This document shows, piece after piece, positions 47,677 to 57,287 of a stretch of DNA of 64,000 nt (positions are counted from its first letter, which is position 1; each line of letters starts with the position of its first letter). Source of the DNA: Chitinophagales bacterium. GTDB lineage: Bacteria > Bacteroidota > Bacteroidia > Chitinophagales > JADIYW01. Below the pieces are notes generated by a model. It had not been told where the DNA came from, ran no database searches, and saw only the letters and a list, made by a program, of their open reading frames with translations. A program made the position numbers and the translations under genes. The stretch covers positions 186,001-250,000 of the forward strand of contig JAMLHJ010000002.1 in the NCBI GenBank assembly GCA_023957245.1. The letters run 5' to 3'.

Positions 47677-48561
47677 ATGATTAAAGTCTTATTACGTGGA
47701 GGTTTAGGCAATCAGATGTTTCAGTATGCATTTGGTAGGGCTTTGGCTATTCAAAATCAATCTCAATTAGTTCTAGACACATCTTATCTTGATAGCAAAT
47801 TACCGCTTAAAAAATGGGCTACACCTATGAAGTATGAGTTGGGTGTTTTTAATATAGATGCTCAGTTGAAAACCAATTTTTTTCAATCTCCATTCTTATA
47901 TCCTTTTGCAAAAGCTGAGTATATCATCAAAGATTTCCTCAATCAGAAACGATATGAAGTATTAATAGAAGAAGGCATAAATTTCAATGCTGATTATCTA
48001 TTAAAGAAAGGAGATTTGTATGTAAAGGGGCATTTTATGTCTGAAAAATATTTTGAAGCATATAGTCCGATAATCAGGAAAGAATTGTGTTTTTCACAAG
48101 AATTTAAAGGCAAGGATAAGGAGTTAGGCCTTCACATTGCAGAAACAAATTCTGTTTCAATTCATATTCGAAGGGGAGATTATTTGTCAATTCAGAAGAA
48201 TGTAGAAAAATTTCATCACTTAGATTTAGATTACTATTATAAGTCGATAGCATATATTTCGGAAAGAATCTCATCTCCTGTGTTTTTTATTTTCTCAGAT
48301 GATATTAAATGGGTTAAATCAAATTTAAAGATTGATTTTCCATGTGTCTATATTGATAATGAAAAAGATAGGGATGCTTATTTGGATATGCATTTAATGT
48401 CTTTGTGTAAAAATCAGATTATTGCCAATAGTTCCTTTAGTTGGTGGGCTGCATGGTTGAATAGTCAAAAAAGTAAAATTGTGATTCGACCCAATAAATG
48501 GTTGAAAGGAATAGACGTAAATTCAATGGGATTTTTTCCTGAGGAATGGATTATATTGTAA
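47677..48561 (+). CDS. Alpha-1,2-fucosyltransferase-like (GT11)
   Basis: A 294-residue glycosyltransferase of family GT11, which transfers fucose from GDP-fucose to a galactose-type acceptor in surface glycans. It begins with the diagnostic LLRGGLGNQMFQYAFGRALA. The nucleotide-sugar motif HIRRGDY is at residues 163-169, and the C-terminal block is ANSSFSWWAAWL. Length is normal for the family. No GDP-fucose synthesis genes are nearby. It starts a co-directional group with the YfhO and GT4 genes (gaps of 22 and 15 bases). Acceptor and linkage are inferred from the family. Confidence 0.9.
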   Translation: MIKVLLRGGLGNQMFQYAFGRALAIQNQSQLVLDTSYLDSKLPLKKWATPMKYELGVFNIDAQLKTNFFQSPFLYPFAKAEYIIKDFLNQKRYEVLIEEGINFNADYLLKKGDLYVKGHFMSEKYFEAYSPIIRKELCFSQEFKGKDKELGLHIAETNSVSIHIRRGDYLSIQKNVEKFHHLDLDYYYKSIAYISERISSPVFFIFSDDIKWVKSNLKIDFPCVYIDNEKDRDAYLDMHLMSLCKNQIIANSSFSWWAAWLNSQKSKIVIRPNKWLKGIDVNSMGFFPEEWIIL

Positions 48562-48583
48562 ATTAGTCAAGTTAAATAGTAAA

Positions 48584-51202
48584 ATGGCAAAATCGAAACA
48601 GGCTTCAAATTTGAAGACACCACAAGCAAAAGATACTAATGAGTTGAAAATCTCAGACAAGATATTAATTCCAGCTTTTATCTTATTGTTTATTGTATTG
48701 GCATTTAGTTATGCTTCTCCTTTACTAGAAGGGATGATGCTTTCTACACACGACATGAACGAGTTTCTTGCTATGAGTAAAGAAGTCTCAAGTTATAAAG
48801 AGGCAAGTGGGCATATTTCTTTTTGGTCGAGTAGAATGTTTGGCGGGATGCCTGCTTATGCAATAGGCGGAATTGAGTTTACTCCATTTTTAAATTATAC
48901 GCCACTTCCATTCATTCATAAGATATTGAATTTGATGCCATTCCCTGCTGTAGATATTGTTTTGATGTTGTTGGGTTCGTTTATTGGATTTTATATTCTG
49001 ACAAAAAGAGCATTTATATCATTTTTAGGAGCAATAGCTATCGGTTTCTGTTCGGCTAATTTTGTAATTTTAGATGCAGGACATATAACAAAGATTAACA
49101 CAATAGCCATGTTTATCCCTTTGTTTGCTTCAGTATGGCTGGTTTTTAGAGAGAAATATTTCATTGGTGGCATAGCTGCTTTAGTTTTCTTTTTTGAGAT
49201 TGTTTATCAAAGACATATACAGATTGCTTATTATAGTTTTATTTTGATTGGTATTTATGGTGTATATGAAATTGTCATTAATGCAATGGCAAAGAAATTC
49301 AAACATATTGCGATTTCGTCCTTCATTTTAGCTCTTGCTCTTGGAGTAAGTATGTTGATGAATTTTGACAATTTTTTTGTAAAACAATTTGCCTCTGAAA
49401 CTACTCGTGGAGGTGATATTCTTCATGCCGAATTAATGGGTAAAGAAGCAACATCATTACCTGCAAAAGAAGAAGGCGTTGGATTTGAATATGCTACAAG
49501 TTGGAGTTATGGTCTGAATGAAATAGGATCTTGGTTAGTTCCTAATTTTACAGGTGGTTCTTCTTCAGGTAGTTTAGATGAAAATTCTGAGGTTTATAAG
49601 ACATTGACAAGTAGAGGCGTTCAATCTAATCAGGCGCTACAATTTATTCAACATTTGCCTTTGTATTGGGGCAATCAGCCTTTTGTACAAGGTGAAATGT
49701 ATTTTGGGGCAATCGTAATCCTCTTGTTTTTCTTTGGATTGTTTAGTTATACTGGCTCATTGAAAAAATGGATAGTGGGTGCAATTGTACTTTCCACTCT
49801 TATTGCTATGGGTAAAAATGTGGCAGTCTTTTATAAATTTTTATATGATTATGTTCCATTGTTTAATATCTACCGATCTCCGACTATGATATTGTCATTG
49901 ACTCAAGCTTTGGTGGTTTTATTAGGAGTATTAGGTTTGAATGAATATTTGGAAAAAGATAAATCAAGTAGAATTAAGGTAGTGAAATTGACCTCATATA
50001 CAATGGGAGGGATTTTTGCTTTGGTGTTTTTGTTGAGTGCAATGATGAGTTTCAAGCCAAGTACAAGCAATGAAGCTCCTTCAGGAGATGTGAGATTTGA
50101 ATCACAATTGGAACAAATGACGGGAGATAAAGAATTTGCTTCTTCAATATATACTTCTATGGTGAATGACAGAGCGAGTCTTTTGCGTTCAGATGCGATG
50201 CGATCTCTTGTTTTTGTAGTGTTAGTATTAGGATTGCTTTATTTACTAGCAATAGGAAAATTGAGAAATGGAAATGTAGTTGTAGGAATCATTGCTGTGT
50301 TGATATTGATTGATTTCTGGTCAATAAGTAAGCGAAGTCTCAATAATGATGACTTTGTTGACAAGGATAGGTTTGAATCATTGATATTTCCATTGACACC
50401 TGCTGATAGATTTATTCTTGCAGACAATAAAGATGGAGCAAGGATGGTGGACTTGACAAAAGATATTTTTAATACAGCTACGCCAGCATATTATCATCGG
50501 ACAATTGGAGGATATACTCCAGCTAAATTGAGAAGATATCAAGATGTAATAGAATATGGAATTACTCATGATTTTCAGTTGCTCAATGAATCAGGTTTTC
50601 AACGAACTAACTTTTTGAATATGTTGAATACTAAGTATTTAAAAAGAACTGAAGAGGAAAAAGATGTTGTTCAGAATCCTAATGCGCTTGGAAACGCTTG
50701 GATGGTCAATGATGTTCAATGGGTAGATTCACCAGAAAAAGAGATTTTGTCTGTCAGGGATGTTAATCCTAAATATACTGCTGTCGTTAACAAGGAGTTT
50801 GAATCTTATCTTTCAGGATTTACCCTTAATAATGATAGTATGATGAATGAAAGTTCTAGGTCTATCACAAAGGTAGATACCAAGAACCCAATGGAATTGG
50901 AGTATCATTTTAAATCTGATAAACCAGAATTAGTAGTGTTTTCAGAAGTGATTTATAGGCCTAATATAGATTGGATTGCTTATGTAGATGGGAAAAAAGT
51001 AGATCATATTCGAGTAAATTATATTTTGAGAGGAATGAAGATTGATGCTGGAGAACATGTTATTAAATTTGAATTTATACCAGTATTGGCTGCTCTGACA
51101 GATAAGGTGACTATAGCAGGATATTTTATTTTTTACTTATTGATAGCGCTTTTTGCAGGATTGTATTATAGACAAAAGAAACATTTACCTGCTAAAGCAT
51201 AG
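48584..51202 (+). CDS. YfhO family integral membrane protein
   Basis: An 872-residue multispanning membrane protein. About a dozen hydrophobic helices run from residue 27 to 560, then a soluble region (about 590-835), then a last helix near the C-terminus (VTIAGYFIFYLLIALFAGLYY). The family segments are SSRMFGGMPAYAIGG, APLFNIYRSPTMILSLTQ-like (VPLFNIYRSP) and GGYTPAKLRRYQDVIEYG. YfhO proteins are GT-C-like enzymes proposed to add sugars to lipid-linked or wall polymers; in Bacillus YfhO acts on lipoteichoic acid. Its place between a fucosyltransferase and a GT4 fits glycan work, but the substrate is not known. Confidence 0.85.
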   Translation: MAKSKQASNLKTPQAKDTNELKISDKILIPAFILLFIVLAFSYASPLLEGMMLSTHDMNEFLAMSKEVSSYKEASGHISFWSSRMFGGMPAYAIGGIEFTPFLNYTPLPFIHKILNLMPFPAVDIVLMLLGSFIGFYILTKRAFISFLGAIAIGFCSANFVILDAGHITKINTIAMFIPLFASVWLVFREKYFIGGIAALVFFFEIVYQRHIQIAYYSFILIGIYGVYEIVINAMAKKFKHIAISSFILALALGVSMLMNFDNFFVKQFASETTRGGDILHAELMGKEATSLPAKEEGVGFEYATSWSYGLNEIGSWLVPNFTGGSSSGSLDENSEVYKTLTSRGVQSNQALQFIQHLPLYWGNQPFVQGEMYFGAIVILLFFFGLFSYTGSLKKWIVGAIVLSTLIAMGKNVAVFYKFLYDYVPLFNIYRSPTMILSLTQALVVLLGVLGLNEYLEKDKSSRIKVVKLTSYTMGGIFALVFLLSAMMSFKPSTSNEAPSGDVRFESQLEQMTGDKEFASSIYTSMVNDRASLLRSDAMRSLVFVVLVLGLLYLLAIGKLRNGNVVVGIIAVLILIDFWSISKRSLNNDDFVDKDRFESLIFPLTPADRFILADNKDGARMVDLTKDIFNTATPAYYHRTIGGYTPAKLRRYQDVIEYGITHDFQLLNESGFQRTNFLNMLNTKYLKRTEEEKDVVQNPNALGNAWMVNDVQWVDSPEKEILSVRDVNPKYTAVVNKEFESYLSGFTLNNDSMMNESSRSITKVDTKNPMELEYHFKSDKPELVVFSEVIYRPNIDWIAYVDGKKVDHIRVNYILRGMKIDAGEHVIKFEFIPVLAALTDKVTIAGYFIFYLLIALFAGLYYRQKKHLPAKA

Positions 51203-51217
51203 TGTTTTTTATTAAAA

Positions 51218-52543
51218 ATGGTAAATGTGTCTAATAATAAAAAAGTACTCATTATAGGATATTATTGGCCACCTAGTGGAGGAATTGGTATTTTTAGAAA
51301 CTTAAAATTTGTAAAATATCTCAGGGAGTTTGGTTGGGAACCTATTATGTTGACTCCTTTGAATCCAAGTTATCCATTTATAGATAATAATCAGGTGAAT
51401 GAAATTCCTGAAGGAATAACTGTATTGAAAAGTAAAATTTGGGAACCATTAGATTTATTTAAAAAGATTAGTGGGCGCAAAAAATCTGATTCTTTGCAAA
51501 GTATTACTGCTATTACTTCTAATCGCAAATCTTGGATAGATGAATTCGGAATTTGGGTGAGGGGCAATTTTTTTATTCCAGATGCAAGAGTTGGTTGGAT
51601 TAATCCTTCTGTCAAATTTCTTTCTAAATATCTTCAAGAGAATCAAGTAGATGTTATCATGGCGAGTGGTCCTCCTCATTCTGCTCTGTTGATAGGAATG
51701 GAAGCGGCAAAGAATTTTAATATTCCCTTTTTAGCAGACTTTCAAGACCCTTGGACTCAAGTGGATTATTATAAGGAAATGAAAATCGGGAAATGGGCAG
51801 ATAGAAAGCATAGAAATTTAGAACAGGAAGTTTTTCGTGCCGCCCAAAAAATTACAATAGTAAGCCCTTCTTGGAAGAGAGATTTGGAGTCGATAGGAGC
51901 AAAAAATGTCAGTGTTATTTATTTAGGATATGATGAGTCTGATTTTTCTGAGTATAAAAAACGGAAATCAGAATGTTTTAAAATATTTCATGCTGGGCTT
52001 TTAGGTAAAGACAGGAATTTATCTTCATTTTTTAAGATAATTAGAAAAATTCTTGATGAGAATCCTAGTTATAGAGATGTCTTGAAATTGGAATTTGCCG
52101 GTGAAGTAGATTATTCTAATAAAGAATTGGTGAACCAATATCAGTTGAATGATATTACTGAGTTTTTGGGTTTAATACCTCGTCAGGAGGTTTTGAAAAA
52201 TTATGAGGAAAGCAGTTTGCTGTTGTTGCCTATCAATCAGGCAGAAAATGCTCAAGGTCGTATTCCTGGAAAATTGTTTGAATGTATGAGAGCTTATACG
52301 CCAATTTTAGTCTTGGGTAGTGACAATAGCGATGTGAAGAATATTGTCGAATCCAAAGGTCTTGGTGTATCTGTTGAATATGAGGGAGATGAAGATAAGA
52401 TGGAAAAATATCTTTTAACGCTTATAAAAAATCATTTGACGCAATCAGAAGAAAAATCCCTTCAAGCTATCTCAATTGATGAATTTTCTAATTATCAACT
52501 CACTCGCCAGCTTGCTCAATATTTGAATGAGTTATCTAGGTAA
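51218..52543 (+). CDS. Glycosyltransferase family 4 protein
   Basis: A 441-residue GT-B fold glycosyltransferase. The N-terminal half begins KKVLIIGYYWPPSGGIGIFRNLKFVKYL, the usual acceptor-side glycine loop, and contains VDVIMASGPPHSALLIG. The C-terminal half has FKIFHAGLLGKDRNLSSFFK and GRIPGKLFECMRAYTPILVLG, where the donor-binding EX7E-like region lies. It is cytoplasmic or peripheral on the inner membrane. It follows YfhO by 15 bases. Donor and acceptor sugars are unknown. Confidence 0.85.
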   Translation: MVNVSNNKKVLIIGYYWPPSGGIGIFRNLKFVKYLREFGWEPIMLTPLNPSYPFIDNNQVNEIPEGITVLKSKIWEPLDLFKKISGRKKSDSLQSITAITSNRKSWIDEFGIWVRGNFFIPDARVGWINPSVKFLSKYLQENQVDVIMASGPPHSALLIGMEAAKNFNIPFLADFQDPWTQVDYYKEMKIGKWADRKHRNLEQEVFRAAQKITIVSPSWKRDLESIGAKNVSVIYLGYDESDFSEYKKRKSECFKIFHAGLLGKDRNLSSFFKIIRKILDENPSYRDVLKLEFAGEVDYSNKELVNQYQLNDITEFLGLIPRQEVLKNYEESSLLLLPINQAENAQGRIPGKLFECMRAYTPILVLGSDNSDVKNIVESKGLGVSVEYEGDEDKMEKYLLTLIKNHLTQSEEKSLQAISIDEFSNYQLTRQLAQYLNELSR

Positions 52544-52557
52544 GCAGTTTAATATTT

Positions 52558-53382
52558 TTATACGAACCTTAGTTTTATTATTTGAGAAATAGATAGTAAA
52601 TCATTGAATCTCATCAATTGTTTTGTGATAATATTATATCTAGGTAGGTGGCGAATATTTTTGAAATAAGCTTCTGACTTTTCCACTTTTATATGTTTAC
52701 TCCAAGACTCCAATTCTTTGGCATCAACAAGACCCCAATTAAGGTTGGCGGTTTCCATTCCTGAGCGATGTATTCTTTGGTTAATAAAAAGAATGCCCAA
52801 TTGTGAAATAACATCAAACACAATAGAAGCTCCTGTTAGTTCTGATGCTATGATTTTGAGAAAATTTTTGACATCTTCTTCAGGAAAATAAGGTAAAACT
52901 CCAGGAACTAATATCAGAAGGCCATCATCTATATTGCCAATATCATCTATCCACGTGATGTCAAAAAGAGATTTTTTTATATACTTCACTCGCTCATTGG
53001 GAATAGGTAATAACTCTTCCCTCAATGATAAAGTGTCTTCCAAATCAAGGTCGTACCAAATATTTGTACCATTGTCACAACGATAGAAGTAGGTGTCTAA
53101 TCCTGCTCCTAATGTTAAAATTTTCCCGTTGGGATGTATCTCTTGAAATGCTTTGATATGTTTATCAAATTTAACGGATCTAACTGCCAGAGCAGCAACA
53201 CCCACTTCTGACATTTCTCTTTGTATCGTTTTGAAGTCAAAATGAACTTTTTGGGCAATTTCCAATGATTTTTTATCATTCAAAATCCCATTGTTATGTT
53301 TAGTTTCAATTATTCTAGCTACAAATGGAAGAAGCAAGGTTTTCTGAACTCCACCTAATTGTATATTCATTTTTTGCGTCAT
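52558..53382 (-). CDS. LCM-type SAM-dependent methyltransferase
   Basis: A 274-residue class I methyltransferase of the leucine carboxyl methyltransferase-like group. The SAM-binding glycine loop is ILTLGAGLDTYFYR (near residue 90), followed by the acidic end of strand two WYDLDLEDT and the motif LLILVPGVLPYFPEEDV. The N-terminal VAALAVRSVKFD block is also typical. Bacterial members often act on small metabolites or polyketides; no substrate can be named. It is the only minus-strand gene in this cluster and converges with the GT4 gene 15 bases away. Confidence 0.8.
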   Translation of the reverse strand: MTQKMNIQLGGVQKTLLLPFVARIIETKHNNGILNDKKSLEIAQKVHFDFKTIQREMSEVGVAALAVRSVKFDKHIKAFQEIHPNGKILTLGAGLDTYFYRCDNGTNIWYDLDLEDTLSLREELLPIPNERVKYIKKSLFDITWIDDIGNIDDGLLILVPGVLPYFPEEDVKNFLKIIASELTGASIVFDVISQLGILFINQRIHRSGMETANLNWGLVDAKELESWSKHIKVEKSEAYFKNIRHLPRYNIITKQLMRFNDLLSISQIIKLRFV

Positions 53383-53545
53383 AAAATATATTTACATTGA
53401 GACAATATGTATAAAAATAGCTTTCTATTTTTAAATGCTTCACTTTTTTTGTCTAACTGAAGAAATATAACATTGAAGTAATGTGATATTTGAGATTGTT
53501 CAATTTTTTATTATTGATAAAAGTTATCAATATTGACTAATATAG

Positions 53546-53553
53546 TATTTTTG
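53546..53553 (+). promoter_or_regulatory. -7 element of the FkbM methyltransferase gene
   Basis: TATTTTTG, exact TAnnTTTG, with its G seven bases before the ATG at 53560. Another near-leaderless arrangement; the -33 element is not clear. Confidence 0.45.
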
Positions 53554-53559
53554 AAGAGC

Positions 53560-54333
53560 ATGGAAAAATTGATAAAAAGGATATTGTTTAAAGTTTTAGG
53601 ATTTCAAAACTATATTAGATTACTATATCGAGGATTAGCATTTTTATTAGACCTTGGTTTTCTAAAGAATAATCAACAATATGCATTACATCAGTTTGCT
53701 TCAAAATTTATAAAACCTGGTGATAATGTATTGGATATTGGTGGTAATTTGGGTTATTATACTAGAGTTTTCTTAAAAGCTGTTGGGCAATCTGGGAAGG
53801 TTTATGTTGTGGAGCCAGTCAAACCATTTTTTGAGAATATTCAACATTTTTTGGGCAATCATCGAAATTTGACTTTATGGAACTATGCTTTAGGTACAGA
53901 AAGTAAGTCTGTGCAATTGTCAATTCCTAAAGGTTATGGTTATCTTCGAACAGGCTTGCCCAGAGTTGTTGCTCCTGATGGAAAGGAAAATGATAAAAAT
54001 GATTTTTTTGTTTTCGAAGCTCCAATGATTGCTGGTAGTGTACTTTTTTCTGATATTGCTATTTTGGATTATCTAAAAATGGATATTGAAGGCTATGAAA
54101 AATTTGTTATTCCAGAAATAAAAGAATTTTTAAGAAGGACACTTCCTGTTATTCAAATAGAAATACAAGATGATTCAAAAGCGATTATTGAACACACACT
54201 TTTTGATTTAGGTTATCAAGCTTTATATTTTGATGATGGTGTTTTGACATCTAAATTACCTGTCAATTATATTCAAGATTACTTTTTTATTCATCCTTCC
54301 AAAAGAGAAAAATATAAATCGTTAATAAAATAA
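53560..54333 (+). CDS. FkbM family methyltransferase
   Basis: A 257-residue SAM-dependent O-methyltransferase. The SAM loop is NVLDIGGNLGYYTRVFLKAVG (near residue 60), followed by VYVVEPVKPFFENI (acidic residue at strand two) and the late motif DYLKMDIEGYEKFVI. FkbM proteins methylate sugars or polyketides; its position behind glycosyltransferases favours a glycan hydroxyl. I use the ATG at 53560; an in-frame TTG at 53533 would add nine residues but the TAnnTTTG promoter element lies between the two. Confidence 0.85.
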   Translation: MEKLIKRILFKVLGFQNYIRLLYRGLAFLLDLGFLKNNQQYALHQFASKFIKPGDNVLDIGGNLGYYTRVFLKAVGQSGKVYVVEPVKPFFENIQHFLGNHRNLTLWNYALGTESKSVQLSIPKGYGYLRTGLPRVVAPDGKENDKNDFFVFEAPMIAGSVLFSDIAILDYLKMDIEGYEKFVIPEIKEFLRRTLPVIQIEIQDDSKAIIEHTLFDLGYQALYFDDGVLTSKLPVNYIQDYFFIHPSKREKYKSLIK

Positions 54334-54418
54334 ATCTTTATTAGCGTAAAGATTGATTCTTGATTGTGCTGTTTCAAAATCTATTATCTTTAACTTGCAC
54401 TCAATTCAATCTTTTATC

Positions 54419-55159
54419 ATGTCAGATACTTCAAATGTCGTAGGTAGGCAACCCGTCTTGGAAGCCTTGGAAAGCGAAAAGAAAATTGACAAAGTTTTTA
54501 TTTCAAAATTTGCTAAAGGCGAAGTAATTGATAAGATTAAAGCGATATGCCGTGAAAAGGAAATTCATTATCAAATAGTTCCAGAAGAAAAGCTACATCG
54601 TGAATGGAGAAACCTTAATCATCAAGGTGTTGCAGCATTATTGAGTGTAGTGAAGTATTATGAACTTCAAGAATTGATTGATAATGTTTTAGATTCCACA
54701 GAGTTGCCGTTCTTTATTGTTTTGGATGGTGTTACAGATGTCAGGAATATTGGGGCGATAGCTCGGACTGCTTATGGCTTAGGTGTTCATGGGATTATTA
54801 TACCACAAAAGGGTTCTGCTCCAATACAAGCAGATGCTATTAAATCATCGGCAGGTGCGCTATTGAAAATCCCGATTTGTAGAGTTCAAAATCTTAGTAC
54901 AGCAGTAAAAGATTTAAAATTGAATGGGATTGAGGTTGTTGGTATTCATGCTCATACAGATGAAACAATATCTAGTATTAGAGGAGATGCCCCGCTTGCA
55001 TTGGTGATGGGAGCGGAAGATACCGGCATCAGTGCTCAAGTGCAAAAGGAGATTCAATCTTTTTATAAGATTCCTATTGCGAATATTGACTCTTATAATG
55101 TCAGTGTGGCATCTGCGCTGACGATATACCAAGTGTATATTAATCGTCAAAATTTTTAA
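54419..55159 (+). CDS. rlmB: 23S rRNA 2'-O-methyltransferase, SpoU/TrmH family
   Basis: A 246-residue SPOUT methyltransferase. The N-terminal substrate-binding domain starts NVVGRQPVLEALESEKKIDKVF. The knotted catalytic domain has motif 1 DGVTDVRNIGAIARTAYGLG, motif 2 ALVMGAEDTGIS, and motif 3 IPIANIDSYNVSVASALTIY. E. coli RlmB methylates G2251 of 23S rRNA; that target is inferred here and a related TrmH-type target is possible. Start is the ATG at 54419 (MSDTSNVVGRQP); the open frame upstream lacks family similarity. Confidence 0.88.
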   Translation: MSDTSNVVGRQPVLEALESEKKIDKVFISKFAKGEVIDKIKAICREKEIHYQIVPEEKLHREWRNLNHQGVAALLSVVKYYELQELIDNVLDSTELPFFIVLDGVTDVRNIGAIARTAYGLGVHGIIIPQKGSAPIQADAIKSSAGALLKIPICRVQNLSTAVKDLKLNGIEVVGIHAHTDETISSIRGDAPLALVMGAEDTGISAQVQKEIQSFYKIPIANIDSYNVSVASALTIYQVYINRQNF

Positions 55160-55223
55160 TTGTGTAACTTTTGTCAACTTTAAACATAAATATTTGTTTT
55201 ACTTTAGTTGAAAATACTTTATT

Positions 55224-56030
55224 ATGTCAGAAATTTTAGTTCCATTTGATCATTCAGAAAATGCATTTGTTGCATTACAGCAAGCCATGTTAATAGCTCA
55301 AAAAAGTGGGCTCAGTGTGGAGGTTTTTCATGTACTGAATATATTAGTGAGTAGAGATTATCCTATTGCATGGTCGGAGCAAGATGAAGAAGCCATAAAA
55401 GAAAGTTTGGAAACAAAAATTGATGCTGCTCGCAAATTATCTGGAGTTTCCGATGATGTTCAAGCAACTGTTGTCTTACAGAAAGGAGAAAGAATAGTAG
55501 ATGAAGTATTGCTACGTGCTGCTGAATCAAATGTTGTTTTGATAGTTATGGGAACACATGGTGTCACAGGATTGATTGATAAGTTGATGGGTACTAATGC
55601 TTTGGATGTTATAAGTGCTTCAAAGTGGCCAGTTTTATTGATTCCATCTCATTGGAAGCCTGTTACAATAAATCAACTTGTGGTAGCTATTGAGTTAAAA
55701 GATATTATCTCTGTAGTGGATCAGATAAAAGATTTGAAAGAGTTTTTCAAATTGCCAGTACGTGCAGTAGAATTTCAGGTGATAGAAGATGGAGATATTA
55801 AGGAGAGAGATATTGAAGGTATTCCATTTGAAAGCGTGTCTTCCAATATAGAATTATCTCTTTCTCAAAATATCAGAAATTATACTCAGGAATTGAATGA
55901 TTCAATTTTGGTGATGTTTATGCATCCTCGCAAATTATTGCAAAAAATATTTGGTATCAGTCTGACTGAAAATGCTGCCAAATTAATTACAATTCCTTTA
56001 TTGTCAATTAAAAAGGAGATTGTTGAATAG
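55224..56030 (+). CDS. Universal stress protein with two Usp domains
   Basis: A 268-residue cytoplasmic protein. The first Usp domain (about residues 1-140) starts SEILVPFDHSENAFVALQQA and ends with the ATP-type loop VIMGTHGVTGLIDKLMGTNALDVI..WPVLLIP region (MGTHG, near 110). The second half (about 148-268) keeps Usp-like strands but lacks the G-2x-G-9x-G loop, so it is probably degenerate. Typical in Bacteroidota; role is stress adaptation, details unknown. A terminator follows. Confidence 0.88.
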   Translation: MSEILVPFDHSENAFVALQQAMLIAQKSGLSVEVFHVLNILVSRDYPIAWSEQDEEAIKESLETKIDAARKLSGVSDDVQATVVLQKGERIVDEVLLRAAESNVVLIVMGTHGVTGLIDKLMGTNALDVISASKWPVLLIPSHWKPVTINQLVVAIELKDIISVVDQIKDLKEFFKLPVRAVEFQVIEDGDIKERDIEGIPFESVSSNIELSLSQNIRNYTQELNDSILVMFMHPRKLLQKIFGISLTENAAKLITIPLLSIKKEIVE

Positions 56031-56061
56031 AATTTAGACAATGATTAAAATATAGTATTGT

Positions 56062-56094
56062 AAAAAGAGATGTAGAAATGTATCTCTTTTTTGT
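56062..56094 (+). terminator. Terminator after the Usp gene
   Basis: AAAGAGAT pairs with ATCTCTTT around a loop of about ten bases (gtagaaatgt), then Ts. About 35 bases after the stop codon. Confidence 0.75.
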
Positions 56095-56170
56095 TGAGCC
56101 TTGCTAAATTGTATCTTTTTTAAAAAAAATCGCAAACAATTGTAATCCAATGATTTGCGATTTAATTTTG

Positions 56171-56257
56171 CAGAGAGGAAGGGATTCGAACCCTCGATAC
56201 AGTTGCCCATATACTACCTTTCCAGGGTAGCTCCTTCAACCACTCGGACACCTCTCT
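56171..56257 (-). tRNA. tRNA-Ser (GGA)
   Basis: An 87-base class II tRNA on the minus strand. The acceptor AGAGAGG pairs with CCTCTCT; the anticodon arm CTACCCTGGAAAGGTAG gives anticodon GGA (Ser); a long variable arm (TATATGGGCAACTGTATC) is present; the T arm is GAGGGTTCGAATCCCTT. Discriminator G; CCA is not encoded. It lies downstream of the M28 peptidase gene on the same strand. Confidence 0.94.
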
Positions 56258-56315
56258 GTATTTTGAAGTGTGCAAAAGTAATAGGATTATTTGATATTCA
56301 AAAAGAACGAAGATA

Positions 56316-57287
56316 TTATTTATTACGAATGCTTGCCAATACCGTTTCTCCGACGGCTTGCAATGTTGGCTTTCCGATAATCTCCATATCATCTTGGTGA
56401 GTATGCCAATATGAACCAAATCCAGAAGGAGTTGTCTGGTCATAATGAATAATGTCTATCATCGGTGTTCTTGTATATTTGTAAACATACACATGGTCAT
56501 CAATAATAGAATTGGTCTTTTTATACTGAAAATATCCTCCATGGCCCAGTTTTTGAGCCGTATCCCATATTTCATTGACCCAACTAGGATTGATAGACAT
56601 GGAAGCTCCTTCCATTGTAAAAACTGCATCTTTTGCACCTACCATATCCAATAAAATGCCTTTCTGTGCATAATAATTGAGTTCGTGAGGGTTTTTGCCC
56701 CAATATTGAGAACCTAAACAATAAGAGTCTTCTACGTGATTGACACCAGAGTCTTCTACATCAAAAAGTATAATATCAATTCCAGTTTCTGTACCATGTT
56801 TTTGGATTTGTCTAGCAATTTCCAAAAGTATTCCTACTCCACTACCGCCATCATTAGCTCCTAAGATAGGCTCGTCTTGATGCTCATCATCTTGGTCTGC
56901 CCAAGGTCGAGTATCCCAATGTGCACTTAATAAAATTCTTGACTTGGATTCAGATAAATAGCTGGCGATGATATTATAACATGGAACACTTTTATTTTCT
57001 CCAGTGGTAAGTTGAGTGCTTTGAACCTGAACTGTTGCTCCGAAATCTTTTAATTTTTGAGCTAACCATTCCGAACATTTTAGATGTGCTTCCGAACCAG
57101 GTACTCGTGGACCAAAGTCAACTTGATGTTTAATATATTGGTAGGCAGAATCAGAAGAAAATTCAGGTCGCTCGACTACTTTAGCAACGTCTTGAGGTAC
57201 GTCAATCGCTGGTTGAGACTCTCTTCCTTTACAAGTTATTGTAAGAATTGCTAAAAAAGCAAGATATAAATTAACTTTCCAATTCAT
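56316..57287 (-). CDS. M28 family zinc peptidase / glutaminyl cyclase-like lipoprotein
   Basis: A 323-residue exported protein. Residues 1-18 are a signal peptide ending LTITC, possibly a lipoprotein with Cys19. The zinc-binding pattern of M28 is visible: SAHWDTRPWADQDD (His and Asp), GANDGGSGVGILLE (Asp), DVEDSG (catalytic/metal Asp-Glu) and a late His in YWHTHQDD. Overall it is closest to bacterial glutaminyl-peptide cyclotransferase-like M28 proteins; aminopeptidase activity cannot be ruled out. The ATG at 57287 is preferred; it overlaps the end of cysS by 17 bases, which suggests co-transcription with cysS. Confidence 0.85.
   Translation of the reverse strand: MNWKVNLYLAFLAILTITCKGRESQPAIDVPQDVAKVVERPEFSSDSAYQYIKHQVDFGPRVPGSEAHLKCSEWLAQKLKDFGATVQVQSTQLTTGENKSVPCYNIIASYLSESKSRILLSAHWDTRPWADQDDEHQDEPILGANDGGSGVGILLEIARQIQKHGTETGIDIILFDVEDSGVNHVEDSYCLGSQYWGKNPHELNYYAQKGILLDMVGAKDAVFTMEGASMSINPSWVNEIWDTAQKLGHGGYFQYKKTNSIIDDHVYVYKYTRTPMIDIIHYDQTTPSGFGSYWHTHQDDMEIIGKPTLQAVGETVLASIRNK

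Noticed and set aside
56155-56443. Open frames on both strands overlapping tRNA-Ser
   Set aside because: They run through the cloverleaf and the M28 peptidase end in the wrong frame.
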